Below are positions 25,152 to 35,799 of a stretch of 64,000 nt of DNA, one piece after another. The position numbers were made by a program, and so were the translations under genes. This DNA comes from Fragilaria crotonensis (taxonomy: Eukaryota > Bacillariophyta > Fragilariophyceae > Fragilariales > Fragilariaceae). Location: NCBI GenBank assembly GCA_022925895.1, contig JAKSYS010000199.1, positions 1 through 64,000 of the forward strand. Direction: 5' to 3'. The notes below the pieces were generated by a model that worked only from the letters and a program-made list of their open reading frames with translations, was not told the origin of the DNA and did no database searches. Position 1 is the stretch's first letter, and every line of letters begins with the position of its first letter.

Positions 25152-25455
25152 TTTTTGTCCTACGAAAAAGCTAGCGAGAAATTTCGTGCGACAAATGTTT
25201 TTCAGCGATTCTCATTGATGCCAACAATTGAAGTTCGCTTGTTGCCCCTTGCATGCATTCCAGAGACCAGTTGTGCACCCTGTCTCCGTACTAAAAGTTC
25301 AGGTCTTTGTACACTGTAGGTTCTACATACGGTAGGTATTATCTGTAGACCCTCATACAGAGGTGTATGTGCACTTTGAAGTGCGCAGCAACAACAAGCA
25401 CCCGCCATTGCATCAACAAGAAATCAATTCTTGCTCTTGAAAGGTCCCCTCAATC

Positions 25456-28400
25456 ATGTCAAACAACAGTGATGGTGGCGATGAAAGTGACTCTGATCTT
25501 GAGGATATGATGTATTTGATGTCTGGTTCAGCTGGTGATGCTGATTTGGATGATGCAGACGACGATGAGGAACCGATAGGAGAATGGAACTTCATCAGAG
25601 AGTTTGAGACAACTATCGAGATCGATGTAGTAGACCGACATCTGCTGGAGGTGGCCCGCCAGGAGGTACCAATTGTCCTTAACCGTCTGAAAGCCAAGAT
25701 GTTTGGCGGAAGAGTCAGGAATCTGTGGAAGGTTGAACCTGCTCGTTTTTTAGAGGCGTGGATGGATGCTAATTTGCTGGGACATATCAAGCAATTCATC
25801 AATAAGAACTTATCTCGGGATTCCGTCTCGAATTCAGAGATACTTGCCTTCATTCGGATTGAATTGATGCTCTCATTCTACCGAGTCTCCCCTTCGTTGT
25901 ACTTTGATATGGATGAGCGAGCAAATTTTCCATCTGCAGGACAGGGTATGGACCTCATTCGATACCGAGAGATCTTGAAGGCTTTGTCACGGTCTGGCAC
26001 TTCAAGGCAGGAATCAGCATCAACTTGGACACCTCCTATGCAGCATGACAGAGAAATGGCTGCAGCAATGGAAATTGTTCGTTCAACTGGGTCAGAGCTA
26101 GCTTTTGTTGCAGGAGTGACCCAAGTTGGTTTGGACGATGACTTACTTCGGATGCGATCAAAGAGGGTCATCAATCACGGGTTCTCACAGATCAACAACC
26201 CTGCAAAGGGTTAGGAGTCATTCATCATGGAGCAGTGTCAGTGGTCACTGGTTTGTATATTGGCGGGCATGTTGCAGCTCGGGGTGAGTCAACTTTGGAC
26301 TGTGTGAAAATATTGCAGAGGAGTATGACAGGCGTATCATCCGAATCGCAAATCCGACTCGATGGCAACACTTTCTTCTGGGATCGAGGATATGGTGGAG
26401 TGAATGGAGAAGTCAACCAGTGGAGTGTGTCGGTTGGAGCTATGCTTTTGGGAACAACAAAGAGAATGCGATCGTTCCCTTTTACATACGACCAACATCC
26501 GGGCCCAGACCGGCGGCTTATTGCAGAGAAAGGTGCATCAGCCCATTATTGGGCTACGAAGGCGATAAGAAATGGTTCAAGAGTTACACATCAATATGCA
26601 CTGGCCAGTCGAAACGGCTTAGGCCGGGTGGTTCTCATGCAAACGACTGATGACAGGTACGGACCGGGAAAGTTTACCCTTGTAACCCGACAACGAGGAT
26701 GCGATGTCGCTCCAGAACCTACAGATGATGAAGTAATTAGACTGTTTGAAGCAGACCATGTTGAGCAGCTGACAGATACGCAACGATCTCCAGAATGGTT
26801 CAACCAGCGTCAGTTTTGAATTACTGGAACCACTGCTCTTGCACTATGGAAGCGCTATGCGCATCGGGCTCGTTACACCGCCAGTGTCACCAGTGGAGGG
26901 GAGCTGTCGCACAATATCCTGTCAAGCTGTAAAATACTTGGGTTGAAATGCTCGAATGAACTCATTCCAAATGAGGCTGTGGCTGATCGGATTTACAGTA
27001 GACATGAGTTAGTGGGGTTGTCGGTTGCACACCTAAAAGATATTTGCCGAGCGAAATCTCTGCTGGTGACAGGGAGCAAAACAATTCTCATTGATAGAGT
27101 GCTTTCATGGGGAGGATCTGATCAGTCAAACGGGGAATGCCCAATACTGGAACTTCTTCTGGAGAAGTGGTTTATGTCGCCCTTGCCTCATCGACCTCAA
27201 TGCGTGAAGGTACCCTCAATGAGTCAAATGTATTGTCAAGACTTCCCTGTTTCTTGATCAGGAAAGCGATTTCGTTGTGACACATATCAGGGAATATGGC
27301 TTGTTATGTGCAAAAGGTATGTTCTATGCAGCATTCTCGCCCGATGCGATTGCAGTTGCGGAGAACGAAAACATATTTGGCGAGGACGAAGGTATTCCTT
27401 TCATAGTGGAGATCAAGAGCAAATGCACCCCCGCAACAGTAATGAAAGAGACCGCATTGGCCAGGACCTACGGCACGTGTCCAACGATTTATGTTGTTAT
27501 GACGGATCCTCCTACGAACGACGACTTTAAACGAATGATTCCTGAGCCCGAGTACAGGTGTCAATTGTTGCATGGCATTGCATGTGGCAATCTGCGACAT
27601 GCTTTCTATGTGGTGGCATCATTGCACAAGATAATTCGTGTTGTTCATGTGAATGTTGATGAGCAGGTGGTTGAGCAATATCGATGTGCATTGCAAGAGG
27701 TACATGATCGTGAGCTTTCCTGGGTACTTCATGGTCGTTTACCGTGTTTGGGAGGAATGAAGCTGAGGCATGCAGTTGACGAGTACACTGTTCAAAATAC
27801 GTTGGAACTATGGAGAGCAATCTATAATCTTGTGAAGACCCGGGGCAGACCGTTGCCAGCAGGACGCATGTTGATTCCGACCATTGTAGCAATGTGGAAT
27901 CGAAGCAAAGGTCCTGTTGATGTGTTCTCGCGGTACATGAAGAACTGCCATGCTCGGCATGCACAGCTCTCACCATTGGCACACATATGGCTTCGTCTTC
28001 TGATGTCTCGAGTTTATAATGCATATCAGAGCTACATTCTCAGTCGCTCTGTTGCATTCCTGCTAAGTGATGGGTGCAATTTGTATGCTGCATTCCAGGC
28101 ACACCGAAAGCTGTATGGGTCTTTTTCAAAGTTCTGCAGTTCTCTTGCTAAAGACCTAACACTCGAGGTTTCAGGTGATGACAGCAGCGACAGTGAAGGA
28201 GGAGATGATGGTGGTATCAGCATCCAGCAGACGGGAGAAGGAAGTGTTCTGAACACAAGCGGAAGGTCTTTTACATACAACAAGCGCGAGCTGTACTTCA
28301 CAAGTCGCGAGATGATTCAAAGACGATTGGACCAGTCATTGCCACATGTTCTATGCAAAGTGGAATCGAAACCAACAAGCTGTGTCTGGTGCTGCAGAAA

Positions 28401-28632
28401 GAGGCATGATCAACCAGATCCGAAGCACTGCAGGCATGGTCGTACGACGAAGTTCATGTGTCCTGTGTGCATGGTCAGCCTTTGTCGTGTCAAGCGTTTC
28501 AACGGCATGAGCTGCCATGAGTTATTTCATACAAGCAGATCATTGGTAGACTATTGCACAGCCGAGATGGATGCTGTGGTTCACGTCATCCGCATCGAAA
28601 CCGACCACCACCTCCGAATCGAGGTTCAGTGA
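25456..28632 (+). pseudogene. PiggyBac-like transposase with inserted SAP and PD-(D/E)XK nuclease motifs
   Basis: The protein starts at ATG 25456 with an acidic N-terminus, then an N-terminal PiggyBac-type helical region (ILAFIRIELMLSFYRVSPSLYF). Candidate catalytic Asp motifs are GLDDDLLRMRSKRV and FFWDRGYGG, followed by GTTKRMRSFPF. Before the last catalytic segment (WNRSKGPVDVFSRYMKNC) there is a SAP-like motif (LVGLSVAHLKDICRAKSL, about 27,010) and a YqaJ-like nuclease motif (FYAAFSPDAIAVAE then FIVEIKSK, about 27,330-27,420). The C-terminus has a Cys/His cluster (CVWCC...CPVCMVSLC...CHELFH) like the PiggyBac C-terminal finger. Three lesions are apparent: a one-base shift near 26,205, an in-frame TGA at 26,817, and a one-base shift between about 27,190 and 27,260. 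All are small, so the copy is recent or the lesions are assembly errors. The family assignment is by motif only. Confidence 0.65.
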
Positions 28633-29065
28633 ATCCAGATGATTCTTCTCAGGAAAACGAGGAGCCACCTCGCAGAGTTCGATCTCGGATTACTCCTGTG
28701 GTAACACGAAGACTTCGGAGATCGCTGAGACCAAGGAGAGCTCCAATACGGCGGTTTTAAGACTGAACATCATTGTGTCAATGTGATCACCGCGAGTCTC
28801 CTCGTGTTAATTTTTCAATAGTCGTATTTTTTTTTGTCGCATGCTAGCTTTTTTTCGTGCGAACTCCGAAAAAAAATTGATGAAGTTTGCAATGTTGTAC
28901 CTTTGCGAGCATCATGATTAGGAAGTTATCCTCACAGATGTAGGAAGAAGGTTAAAAGCATTACAGATCGCACTTTTCAGAATCAAATGGTTGTGGGTTG
29001 TTCCTCCGTTATTGGGTTTCAACATTTTGTCGTCTTTTTTGTCGCACGGAATTTTCGCACTGGGG
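28633..29065. other. Right non-coding end of the PiggyBac-like element
   Basis: Holds a basic, RRLRRSLRPRR-like stretch in another frame just after the transposase stop, then the T-run/GTCGCATGC region near 28,828-28,880 and the right terminus. No further gene is seen. Confidence 0.5.
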
Positions 29066-29386
29066 TTAAAAGATCGTATCTCAACAACTATGCATACCGA
29101 TCCAAAAACGCGCATCTTGATAACCTGTATTCTACTTGAATGTGACTTCAAACGTGTACTGAGGCATAAGCAAGGCAAATGAAGAGATCAAAAGAAATCG
29201 GATTTATGAAAAGGAAACTGAATTCAGTGCATTTAGACTGAATTCAGTGGGGTTGAACAGAATAAATTTTCTCGTATTTACTGGTAGTAGTAGCAGACCT
29301 ACCCTGTGGCAACATTTGAAATGTTCTCCGTGTTCCGTGTGATAGGAGCACGCCTTCAGTGTACTGTCGTACTGTACTCATTCACT

Positions 29387-29419
<33 letters not shown>

Positions 29420-29532
29420 GAGTATGGAGTATGGAGTATGGACCCTCAGCCCTCATCAGCCTCAGCCCATCACTCACTCCTCACACCTCGCACACATATT
29501 TCACATACACCTCTCAAACGAACAACTCGTCC
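29066..29532. other. Upstream region of the dehydrogenase-like gene with a 7-bp microsatellite
   Basis: Contains eight units of a 7-bp repeat at 29387-29442 (four GTATGCA, then four GTATGGA). A pyrimidine-rich leader follows up to the ATG at 29533. The reading frame is open through the repeat, but the encoded peptide is low-complexity, so I treat it as 5' untranslated. Confidence 0.55.
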
Positions 29533-30531
29533 ATGACCTCTCCGGTCCTCTTGCGGTCGACACTTCAAAGGTTCTTCCGCCAGGAAGAACATAACTTATC
29601 GAAGTCACCCATCCTGCTCATATCGTCCCTTCCAGAGTCGTCCAAAGCAGGAGTTGTGGAGAAAACGATTGAGACTTCGATCGACGGGTTGAAATTTTAT
29701 GGCCAACAACAGCTGGGCTTACCTGTGTTTACGACGCAGATTCGTTCGGCGTTCTGTACCTCCATTGATATTGAGAATGTTCAGAAACTTAAGAAAAGAA
29801 CGGGCGCGTCCATTATTATTGGTGCTGGCTCTGGAGCTGCCATGGATCTGGCAAAAGCCGCTGTTGAGACACGCCAAGGTGACGAAAAACTCTATCTCTT
29901 TCCGTCCACGAGTGCTGCTGTCTTGGCGTCGTTCACTTCGATAAGTCTAGTTCTTGATACGAAGGAAGAAATTATTATCATGAAGGTTCGGCAAGGAGAT
30001 AATGCAATGGTTGTAGTTGACGAGAAGGATCTACCTGTTGTTGTACATCCGCACGCACTCGCCGCTTGTCAAGCTATCCTTTTGGATGCAGCACTTCGCG
30101 ATGACAATATCGACCTTTCCAAGGCCATGACTTTGATGGAAACACTTCAATACACCGCTGCAAATCTATCGACTGGTCTTGGTGATCAAACTAGAAGTGT
30201 TCCGCTTTGCCTAGCGTCATCGCTAATCCCTCCGTTGTTTTCGTCAACTCACATATTCACGTTTTGGGCCAGTCTGGTGCCTGCTCTCATGATGAACCAT
30301 GCACGAGCATTGGCCGCCGGTTGTGATAGTGTTAGTGGTGATACCCTACTCTCAACGTTGAAAGACGAGGATCCCGCAGTTTATCCTGCTCTTGCGGCAC
30401 TCGCACTCGAAGCGCAATCCGTGGAAAGCATGTTGCAGCACATAAGGAACAACCAATTCACGACACGTGATGTTCATGATGTCAGCGACGAGGTATTGAT
30501 TCAAGTGTTGTCGACCAGTTTAAATCGATAG
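29533..30531 (+). CDS. Iron-containing alcohol dehydrogenase-like protein
   Basis: A protein of 332 residues if ATG 29533 is used; an in-frame upstream ATG at 29359 would add a low-complexity leader encoded by a microsatellite. The segment ASIIIGAGSGAAMDLAKAAV (residues about 92-111) fits the nucleotide-binding GGGS-x-x-D-x-AK motif of the iron-dependent alcohol dehydrogenase / glycerol dehydrogenase superfamily, and the PSTSAA segment after it fits the next conserved strand. The protein is shorter than usual (about 380 residues), and I cannot point to a full set of His metal ligands, so activity is uncertain. A shortened copy lies at 42,716-43,253. No other host gene adjoins it; it sits between DNA transposons. 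Confidence 0.65.
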   Translation: MTSPVLLRSTLQRFFRQEEHNLSKSPILLISSLPESSKAGVVEKTIETSIDGLKFYGQQQLGLPVFTTQIRSAFCTSIDIENVQKLKKRTGASIIIGAGSGAAMDLAKAAVETRQGDEKLYLFPSTSAAVLASFTSISLVLDTKEEIIIMKVRQGDNAMVVVDEKDLPVVVHPHALAACQAILLDAALRDDNIDLSKAMTLMETLQYTAANLSTGLGDQTRSVPLCLASSLIPPLFSSTHIFTFWASLVPALMMNHARALAAGCDSVSGDTLLSTLKDEDPAVYPALAALALEAQSVESMLQHIRNNQFTTRDVHDVSDEVLIQVLSTSLNR

Positions 30532-30767
30532 CACATACCGGAGTCGTACTCCGAGTATGTCTTCTATCAAGAAATCAAAAACAATAGATGTGCAACACGA
30601 ATGCTCACTTTGAAGCAATTCGCGATCGAAATGTCACGGGCACAATGAATACTCCGATTATGTATTCCATCAATAAAAACAATAGATGTATAATACGAGC
30701 ATGCACTTTGAAGCGCATCGCGATTGAAATGTCACGGGGAGAAAGGCAGAAAGGGAAGGGATTAGAA
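30532..30767. repeat. 3' flank with tandem duplication of about 100 bp
   Basis: The segment around 30,558-30,645 (TCTATCAAGAAATCAAAAAC ... GAAATGTCACGGG) is followed by a diverged second copy at about 30,662-30,741. A related single copy lies at 43,285-43,370, downstream of the shortened gene copy, which shows that the duplication included the 3' flank. Confidence 0.65.
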
Positions 30768-31510
30768 TGCAAGGACATGACATCACGGAATATGTCTTAG
30801 AATCACCTGGAGCACATTTTCAAGCGGTAATGAACATTATTTCATTGTTTCAGTCACTATTGCTTTCTTTAATCTGTGATGCTGACAAAATCCTTCCATT
30901 CATCATTCTGTAGGATCCAGAACAGCTATTAGTTTCCTGTCAAAGCCTGTGGACATTTTTCTAACAGCCTTCAAGACTGCACACCAGTGTGGATTGGTAC
31001 CCTCCCATTCCTATGACACCATTGCTTTCCTTCAGAAGATTTCTGTGTTTCATCAGAAATAAAGAACAACCTGTTCAAGTACACTACATTGTCCTATAGT
31101 AGTCTGCAGGGTTGGAGGCAACAATCCACACCCACCCATGGCTCCCAACCCGGAAATCCCATATTAATGGCTGCTGCCAATATCCAGCCCTTGCAACTGC
31201 TTTGTTGACAAGAAGCAGTATTGGTGAGCTAATAACATGTCAATGATTTCTCAAGAATGGCACATGATTTAATGTATTTGCCACACCTTAATGCCATAAC
31301 ACCTGAAATGTCTCCATCAGACAGTATGCCAAATCTCCACAAACAAACTGGTGCATCATTTGTCTGCCTCTACTATAATGGGCGCATGAAAGAAAGGGTG
31401 GTCAACATGGCCAGGCTAAGCCAAGGCACCAATCCTGTTGATAATGGGTTAAACTAACCAGTCTTGCCAAGGTCACCACTAGGACAGTGCCCCTTCCCCC
31501 TTCCCATACA
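30768..31510 (+). mobile_element. Decayed MULE copy (5' portion), same family as 34,316-40,280
   Basis: Begins GATTAGAATGCAAGGACATGAC, the terminal sequence also found at both ends of the MULE further right. From about 30,910 the sequence aligns by eye with the start of that transposase's exon (TGTAGGATCCAGA ... TTTCCTGTCAAAGCCTGTGG ... GGATTGGTACCCTCCCATTC). The match continues through ATGGCTGCTGCCAATATC at 31,168 to the GASFVCLYYNG and NPVDNG segments near 31,350-31,450. Many differences from the other copy are CpG losses, and the frame is broken throughout. The match fades after about 31,500 and no right terminus is found. This is an old, methylation-decayed relative. Confidence 0.75.
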
Positions 31511-34315
31511 CTGACAACCTTCAAATGAGTTTCCATAGAAACAACTCTTTCAATTGTATCCTTTGTGCTCACATATTCAGCTGGGTTGTCATCTGCGTTG
31601 GAGAAACAGCTCAACAAACAATGCACATAGTCTTTGTCAGCATCATCAGTTCCATTGGAATTCTCATAGTGATGTTTCTTGTTGTTGCTTTTAAACATAA
31701 TCATATCGTTCATGATCAATGTTCTTGATGTTGATGGCCTAGTGGTTTACGGTTATATGGTTTTTCAAGGAACTTGAGCTGAATCTGTGTCAGTGTGCTG
31801 GCAAGCTGGATGCCACCTTTCACAAGCGGGTCAGATAAGTGGAAGATGTTCTTGCAACATCCGCTTCAAAGAGGACGCAAGGAGACAGGGGAAGAATTGG
31901 AATTACCTGCTGTTCTGGTCAGCTTCAATGACGCGGGACAATAAGCGATGAAGCCGATGACAATGATGGTGCAAACACAAAAGAAGTTGGCATTGCCATC
32001 ATAAAAAAGAGGTGCGTGATCACTATGATGGCTTCAACGGAGACATGGCAATGCCATCATAAAAAAGAGGTGCGTGATCACTATGATGGCTTCAACGGAG
32101 ACATTATAGATGCCGGGCAGCCACTTGCTGTGATTGATTCTCCGATGATCAAATGGATTTTTTGTCCAACAGCAACAAGAATTAAGCAAGGTTGAAACAT
32201 GACAAGGAGCAGAACTAGCATATGGAAAATATGCGCTGCCGGTGGATCACGAGCCATTAAAAAAATCATAAAGAACAACAACAAATAAAACAACAACAGC
32301 AGTATCATCACCAGCAACAATGAATCATTTAATAGGAACAAGAGTCTGTAAGTGTCTATCCACCAGGGTAAAATAACCCCATCACTTGCCGTAGGAATTA
32401 CCCCCATGAAAACAAGATTGTGTAGAAATATTACTGCTGCTGTGTACTCAAATATAAAGTTGATTATGAAGGTCAATATGAACATCTCCACACTAATGAA
32501 CGCAGATTGAATTCCTCTGATAACCCAAATAAATCATCATGGAGTGTGGTATTACAAGCAAGATGTTCCTAATTGCTCCCAATGTTAATAATGGAATTCT
32601 CAATGAAATGGTGACAGTCCAGACCCAGAAATGCAATGTAATAACCCTCAATTGCCACACTATAGGCCAACCCATTTCATCTCTACATGCATCTTCGAAG
32701 GGAAAGTGGAAAAATAATGGAAACATCCACCATTTCTGCCAGACCTCTTTGTTTCAAAAAATGGAACAACATCCATATTGCATCTGTTGCTACTCAATGG
32801 TTGAGATTGTTTGGATCAAGGGGACACTAGGATTAGATAAGTTGTCGCACCCGTTCAAAACGGTGGAGCCACAACGGGGTACACTCATCGGTCTTGACAA
32901 AAGACTGGCGGCGGTGATAACCCGATAATTAGGTTTCGTTTGTTTGTTTGAGATTGTTTGGATCCTCCCATTCTCATCAGCAGCCTACAACACGTCAGCA
33001 ATTTCATGAGCATCCTTTCTGCCACATTTGAGCTCAATTGGACTTGCACATTGTGGGGTGTGGACGATGTGATGCCATGGTCCACATAGCACGACAAAAA
33101 AGTAATGAACCCCGTCGGGTGGATAGAAACTAGTAGAGAATGTGTTGAGATGTTGATTAGAGAGAGGTCAATCGTTGATGAAGTCATGAAGGTGTTCTGT
33201 ATAATTTCGGTACTGTAGGAAGCATACAGTACACCAAAAGCTCACACACAGGTTAAGGGCTGATGTTGAGAATCCCAGATATCTTCAGCGTCGTACGCAC
33301 GTACTCTAGCTCTACCTTACTGTAGATAAGTTGACGATACTACTGTACTGACTCTAAATTCTGGTTCCAAATATTGTAACTACTTTAGTTACTTCCTTGT
33401 TCCAGATCAGTCCTGCCAACCTTCCCAGACAGGGATCTCTTGTCTTGGTTGGAGATGATCTTAAATCTTAAGTCCTCCTTTGACTCTCCTTTCTCTCTTA
33501 TTTAAAGTCGTCCAATCGCCATCTACATCATCAGACAATTCTGTAGTTTCTTGTCGGACGATTTACTGTCGTTCGAATACTGTAGATTCTGGATCGCGGG
33601 TGTGTTGCCAACGGAATATCGTTCGTAGTTCCGGCGTACACACGACAGAAGCGGGATTCCGGTGCTGGATGTTTGTCTGTTTGATGTACTGTCGCTGGCT
33701 TGTACTACCTGGTACAGTAAGCGTTTATCCTCGAGAGATCCTGAGTATGGATGGGTATGTTTAATTGAAGTATACCGCCTGTATTATACATACCGCTGTA
33801 TTATACCACCCTCTTCTAGAAATTGTATTTAAATGTATAATTGAATTAACCTTTAGGGTTAAGGGTTTATGTTGATTTTCGTGCTAGTACTCTAACCGTC
33901 ATCAAAAGAAAGCTGTTTTGTGTGAAATTGCATCGTCTTCCCGCAAAGATTCTGCCACTCAGAATACTAGTATTGGTAAAGTGCACTAATTGACAAGATA
34001 GGTGTCTAGAATGCACACCAAATCTGAGATCTGGAAGCACTAGTATGGGGATGTTTACCAGCCACACACTGTTGATGATGGTACCAATCAACAACACAAA
34101 GCTTAGTCAACGTAGGAGCCAACTATTGCAGCATCTGGGCAGAGGGAGAAGCAACAGAGAGGCATGTAGTTGATGGTATTGGTAGCTAGAACTATTGTTG
34201 ATCTCCTAACATAACACCTTCGCTCTCACCTCACTAGCCCTCGGGTGAAACAGTATGATCAGTATCATATAATCAGTGTACTGCACGTGCTGTTCTACTC
34301 AATACTGTACTGTAC
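31511..34315. other. Repeat remnants and intergenic DNA, no recognised gene
   Basis: The left part is CpG-poor. It includes a 58-bp tandem duplication (31,988-32,103) and a CAA-rich stretch (about 32,270-32,310) that yields a spurious hydrophobic minus-strand frame. An open plus-strand stretch (32,539-32,928) has no recognised motif. From about 33,190 onward the DNA is GTAC-rich intergenic sequence. The mixture suggests several overlapping old insertions. Confidence 0.4.
31988..32103. repeat. 58-bp tandem duplication
   Basis: Two adjacent 58-bp units, starting TGGCATTGCCATC and TGGCAATGCCATC and both ending GGAGACA, differ at one base by eye. Confidence 0.9.
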
Positions 34316-34321
34316 GGATCC

Positions 34322-34360
34322 GATTAGAATGCAAGGAAATGACGTCAACATTTTCGTCAC
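34322..34360 (+). repeat. Left terminal inverted repeat of the MULE
   Basis: Inverted match to 40236-40273. The same word also opens the decayed copy at 30,768. Confidence 0.8.
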
Positions 34361-34605
34361 AGTAATGAAGCTGCGTGGGACCATCATGTAGAGCACCTGT
34401 GACACGCGTAGGCCAAAGAAAACACGGAATCTTCGTTTCTCATTTCTTTCAAGGGTTTTCCAACACGCCTGCCCACCCTCTGTCACGCCAGCCAGTTAAT
34501 TTTTGAAATTTGTTATGCGTGGAACAGCATACTTGATACGACACTCCATTGGTCTATGATAACCGAACAATTTGAATTGCTACGTGTGCATATGATACTT
34601 AGCCC

Positions 34606-34715
34606 TGTGCTGCCACTTGTACACGACGGCGGCATTAGTGGATTTTTTTCTACCAGTAATGCTGCCACAAGTACAACACGGCAACATTAGTGGATTTTTT
34701 TCTACCAGTTGGATA
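34606..34715. repeat. 56-bp tandem pair in MULE left region
   Basis: Two copies of a unit containing GGATTTTTTTCTACCAGT, preceded by GCTGCCAC and a GGC-rich or GGCAAC stretch, about 56 bp apart. It borders the 73-bp array. Confidence 0.65.
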
Positions 34716-34728
34716 ATTACAAGTAACA

Positions 34729-35290
34729 CTAGTACGGTACAATGGGGACTGTTTGGTGTACAAATTTTGATCTTCAAATAGCCTCAAATGGACGAGTAAC
34801 ACTAGTACGGGACAAAGGGGACTATTTGGTGTACAAATTTTGATCTTCAAATAGGCTCAAATGGACAAGTAACAGTATGACAGTACGAAGACAACTATTT
34901 GGTGTACAAATTTTGATCTTCAAATAGGCACAAATGGACAAGTAACAGTATGACAGTACAAAGACGACTATTTGGTGTACAAATTTGATCTTCAAATAGG
35001 CTTGAATGGACAAGTAACAGTATGACAGTACAAAGACGACTATTTGGTGAACAAATTTTGATCTTCAAATAGGCTCGAATGGACAAGTAACAGTATGACA
35101 GTACAAAGACGACTATTTGGTGTACAAATTTTGATCTTCAAATAGGCACGAATGGACAAGTAACAGTATGACTATTTGGTGTACTTTGATCTTCAAATAG
35201 ACTCCATACGACAAGTTACACTAGTACGGTACGAAGAGGACTATTTGGTGTACAAATTTTGATCTTCAAATAGACTCCATACGCCAATTG
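34729..35290 (+). repeat. 73-bp minisatellite array, left arm
   Basis: About eight units, each holding GACTATTTGGTGTACAAATT and GATCTTCAAATAGGC. Spacing is mostly 71-74 bp, with two shorter units. The open frames in it are translations of the repeat. The same unit recurs in opposite orientation at 35,800-36,712. Confidence 0.92.
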
Positions 35291-35314
35291 TTTGGAGACT
35301 TTATATATTTTAGT

Positions 35315-35388
35315 AGCAATGCGTAGGTTAGTAGGCTAAACCTTGTTTTTTGAAACAAGGTCCGGGGTTCAATCCCCAAAAAATGCTA
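35315..35388 (+). other. tRNA-like relic between the arrays
   Basis: A Pol III A-box-like word, TAGGTTAGTAGG (11 of 12 to the consensus), begins at 35324. It sits in a possible D arm (GGTT/AACC), followed by a hairpin (CCTTG...CAAGG) and a T-arm-like GGGGTTCAATCCCC. The outer AGCA/TGCT could pair as part of an acceptor stem. The anticodon loop is irregular, so this is not a functional tRNA by eye. It may be a tRNA pseudogene or the head of a tRNA-derived SINE. Confidence 0.4.
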
Positions 35389-35416
35389 AAAACCTATTTC
35401 TTGTGATAATCAACTT

Positions 35417-35640
35417 GGAAACCATCATGTGGGCGTCAAAACAGGTCACTGTTATCTGTGACTCGGGCACAGTAACAGCAGTTCCAACCTTGGCGTCAGA
35501 AAAAACATTGATGAGGAGTACGGTTGTGGAATGCACATGTTAAACGAGGAAACCATCATGAGGACGTCAAAACAGGTCACTGTTATCTGTGACTCGGGGC
35601 ACAGTAACAGCAGTTCCAACCTTGGCGTCAGAAAAAACAT
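35417..35640 (+). repeat. Pair of about 92-bp direct repeats
   Basis: GAAACCATCATG ... CGTCAAAACAGGTCACTGTT ... GCGTCAGAAAAAACAT occurs at about 35417-35508 and 35549-35640, with few differences, between the two inverted arrays. Confidence 0.85.
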
Positions 35641-35799
35641 GAAACGGTTTTACAGAATGATACCGGCAACACTGGAAAATGAGGTTTTCAAGGTGTATAT
35701 CAATCAGGGAAAAGTCAACAAGGGGTTGCCGTGGCACTGAGGCCGGAAGAAATGTTACTTTTCAATCCATCGTATCAGCACTGTTTGACATCCCGCACA

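Larger units (their letters stand above)
25088..29065 (+). mobile_element. PiggyBac-like DNA transposon
   Basis: The left end begins CCCCAGT at 25088. The right end is the inverted copy ACTGGGG at 29059-29065, followed by TTAA (29066-29069), the PiggyBac target. The left flank reads TAAA, which is either a changed TTAA or a result of the adjoining YR element. The subterminal regions on both sides carry GTCGCA/TGCGAC motifs next to T- or A-runs. The left end also holds two perfect palindromes (25095-25125 and 25134-25151). These are candidate transposase binding sites. The 4-kb element encodes one transposase with extra domains. Confidence 0.65.

Noticed and set aside
29359-29532. Upstream start for the dehydrogenase-like gene
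   Set aside because: The added residues are encoded by a 7-bp microsatellite and a Pro/Thr/Ser-rich leader; the ATG at 29533 fits the duplicate copy, which shares the following codons.
32081-32491. Hydrophobic minus-strand frame looking like a membrane protein
   Set aside because: It is the reverse of a CAA/ACA-rich simple sequence plus part of the 58-bp duplication, and has no codon bias.
31511-32930. Second transposase type among the remnants (for example near YDGFNGDI at 32,080)
   Set aside because: A few suggestive residues only; no catalytic motif set or ends could be shown.
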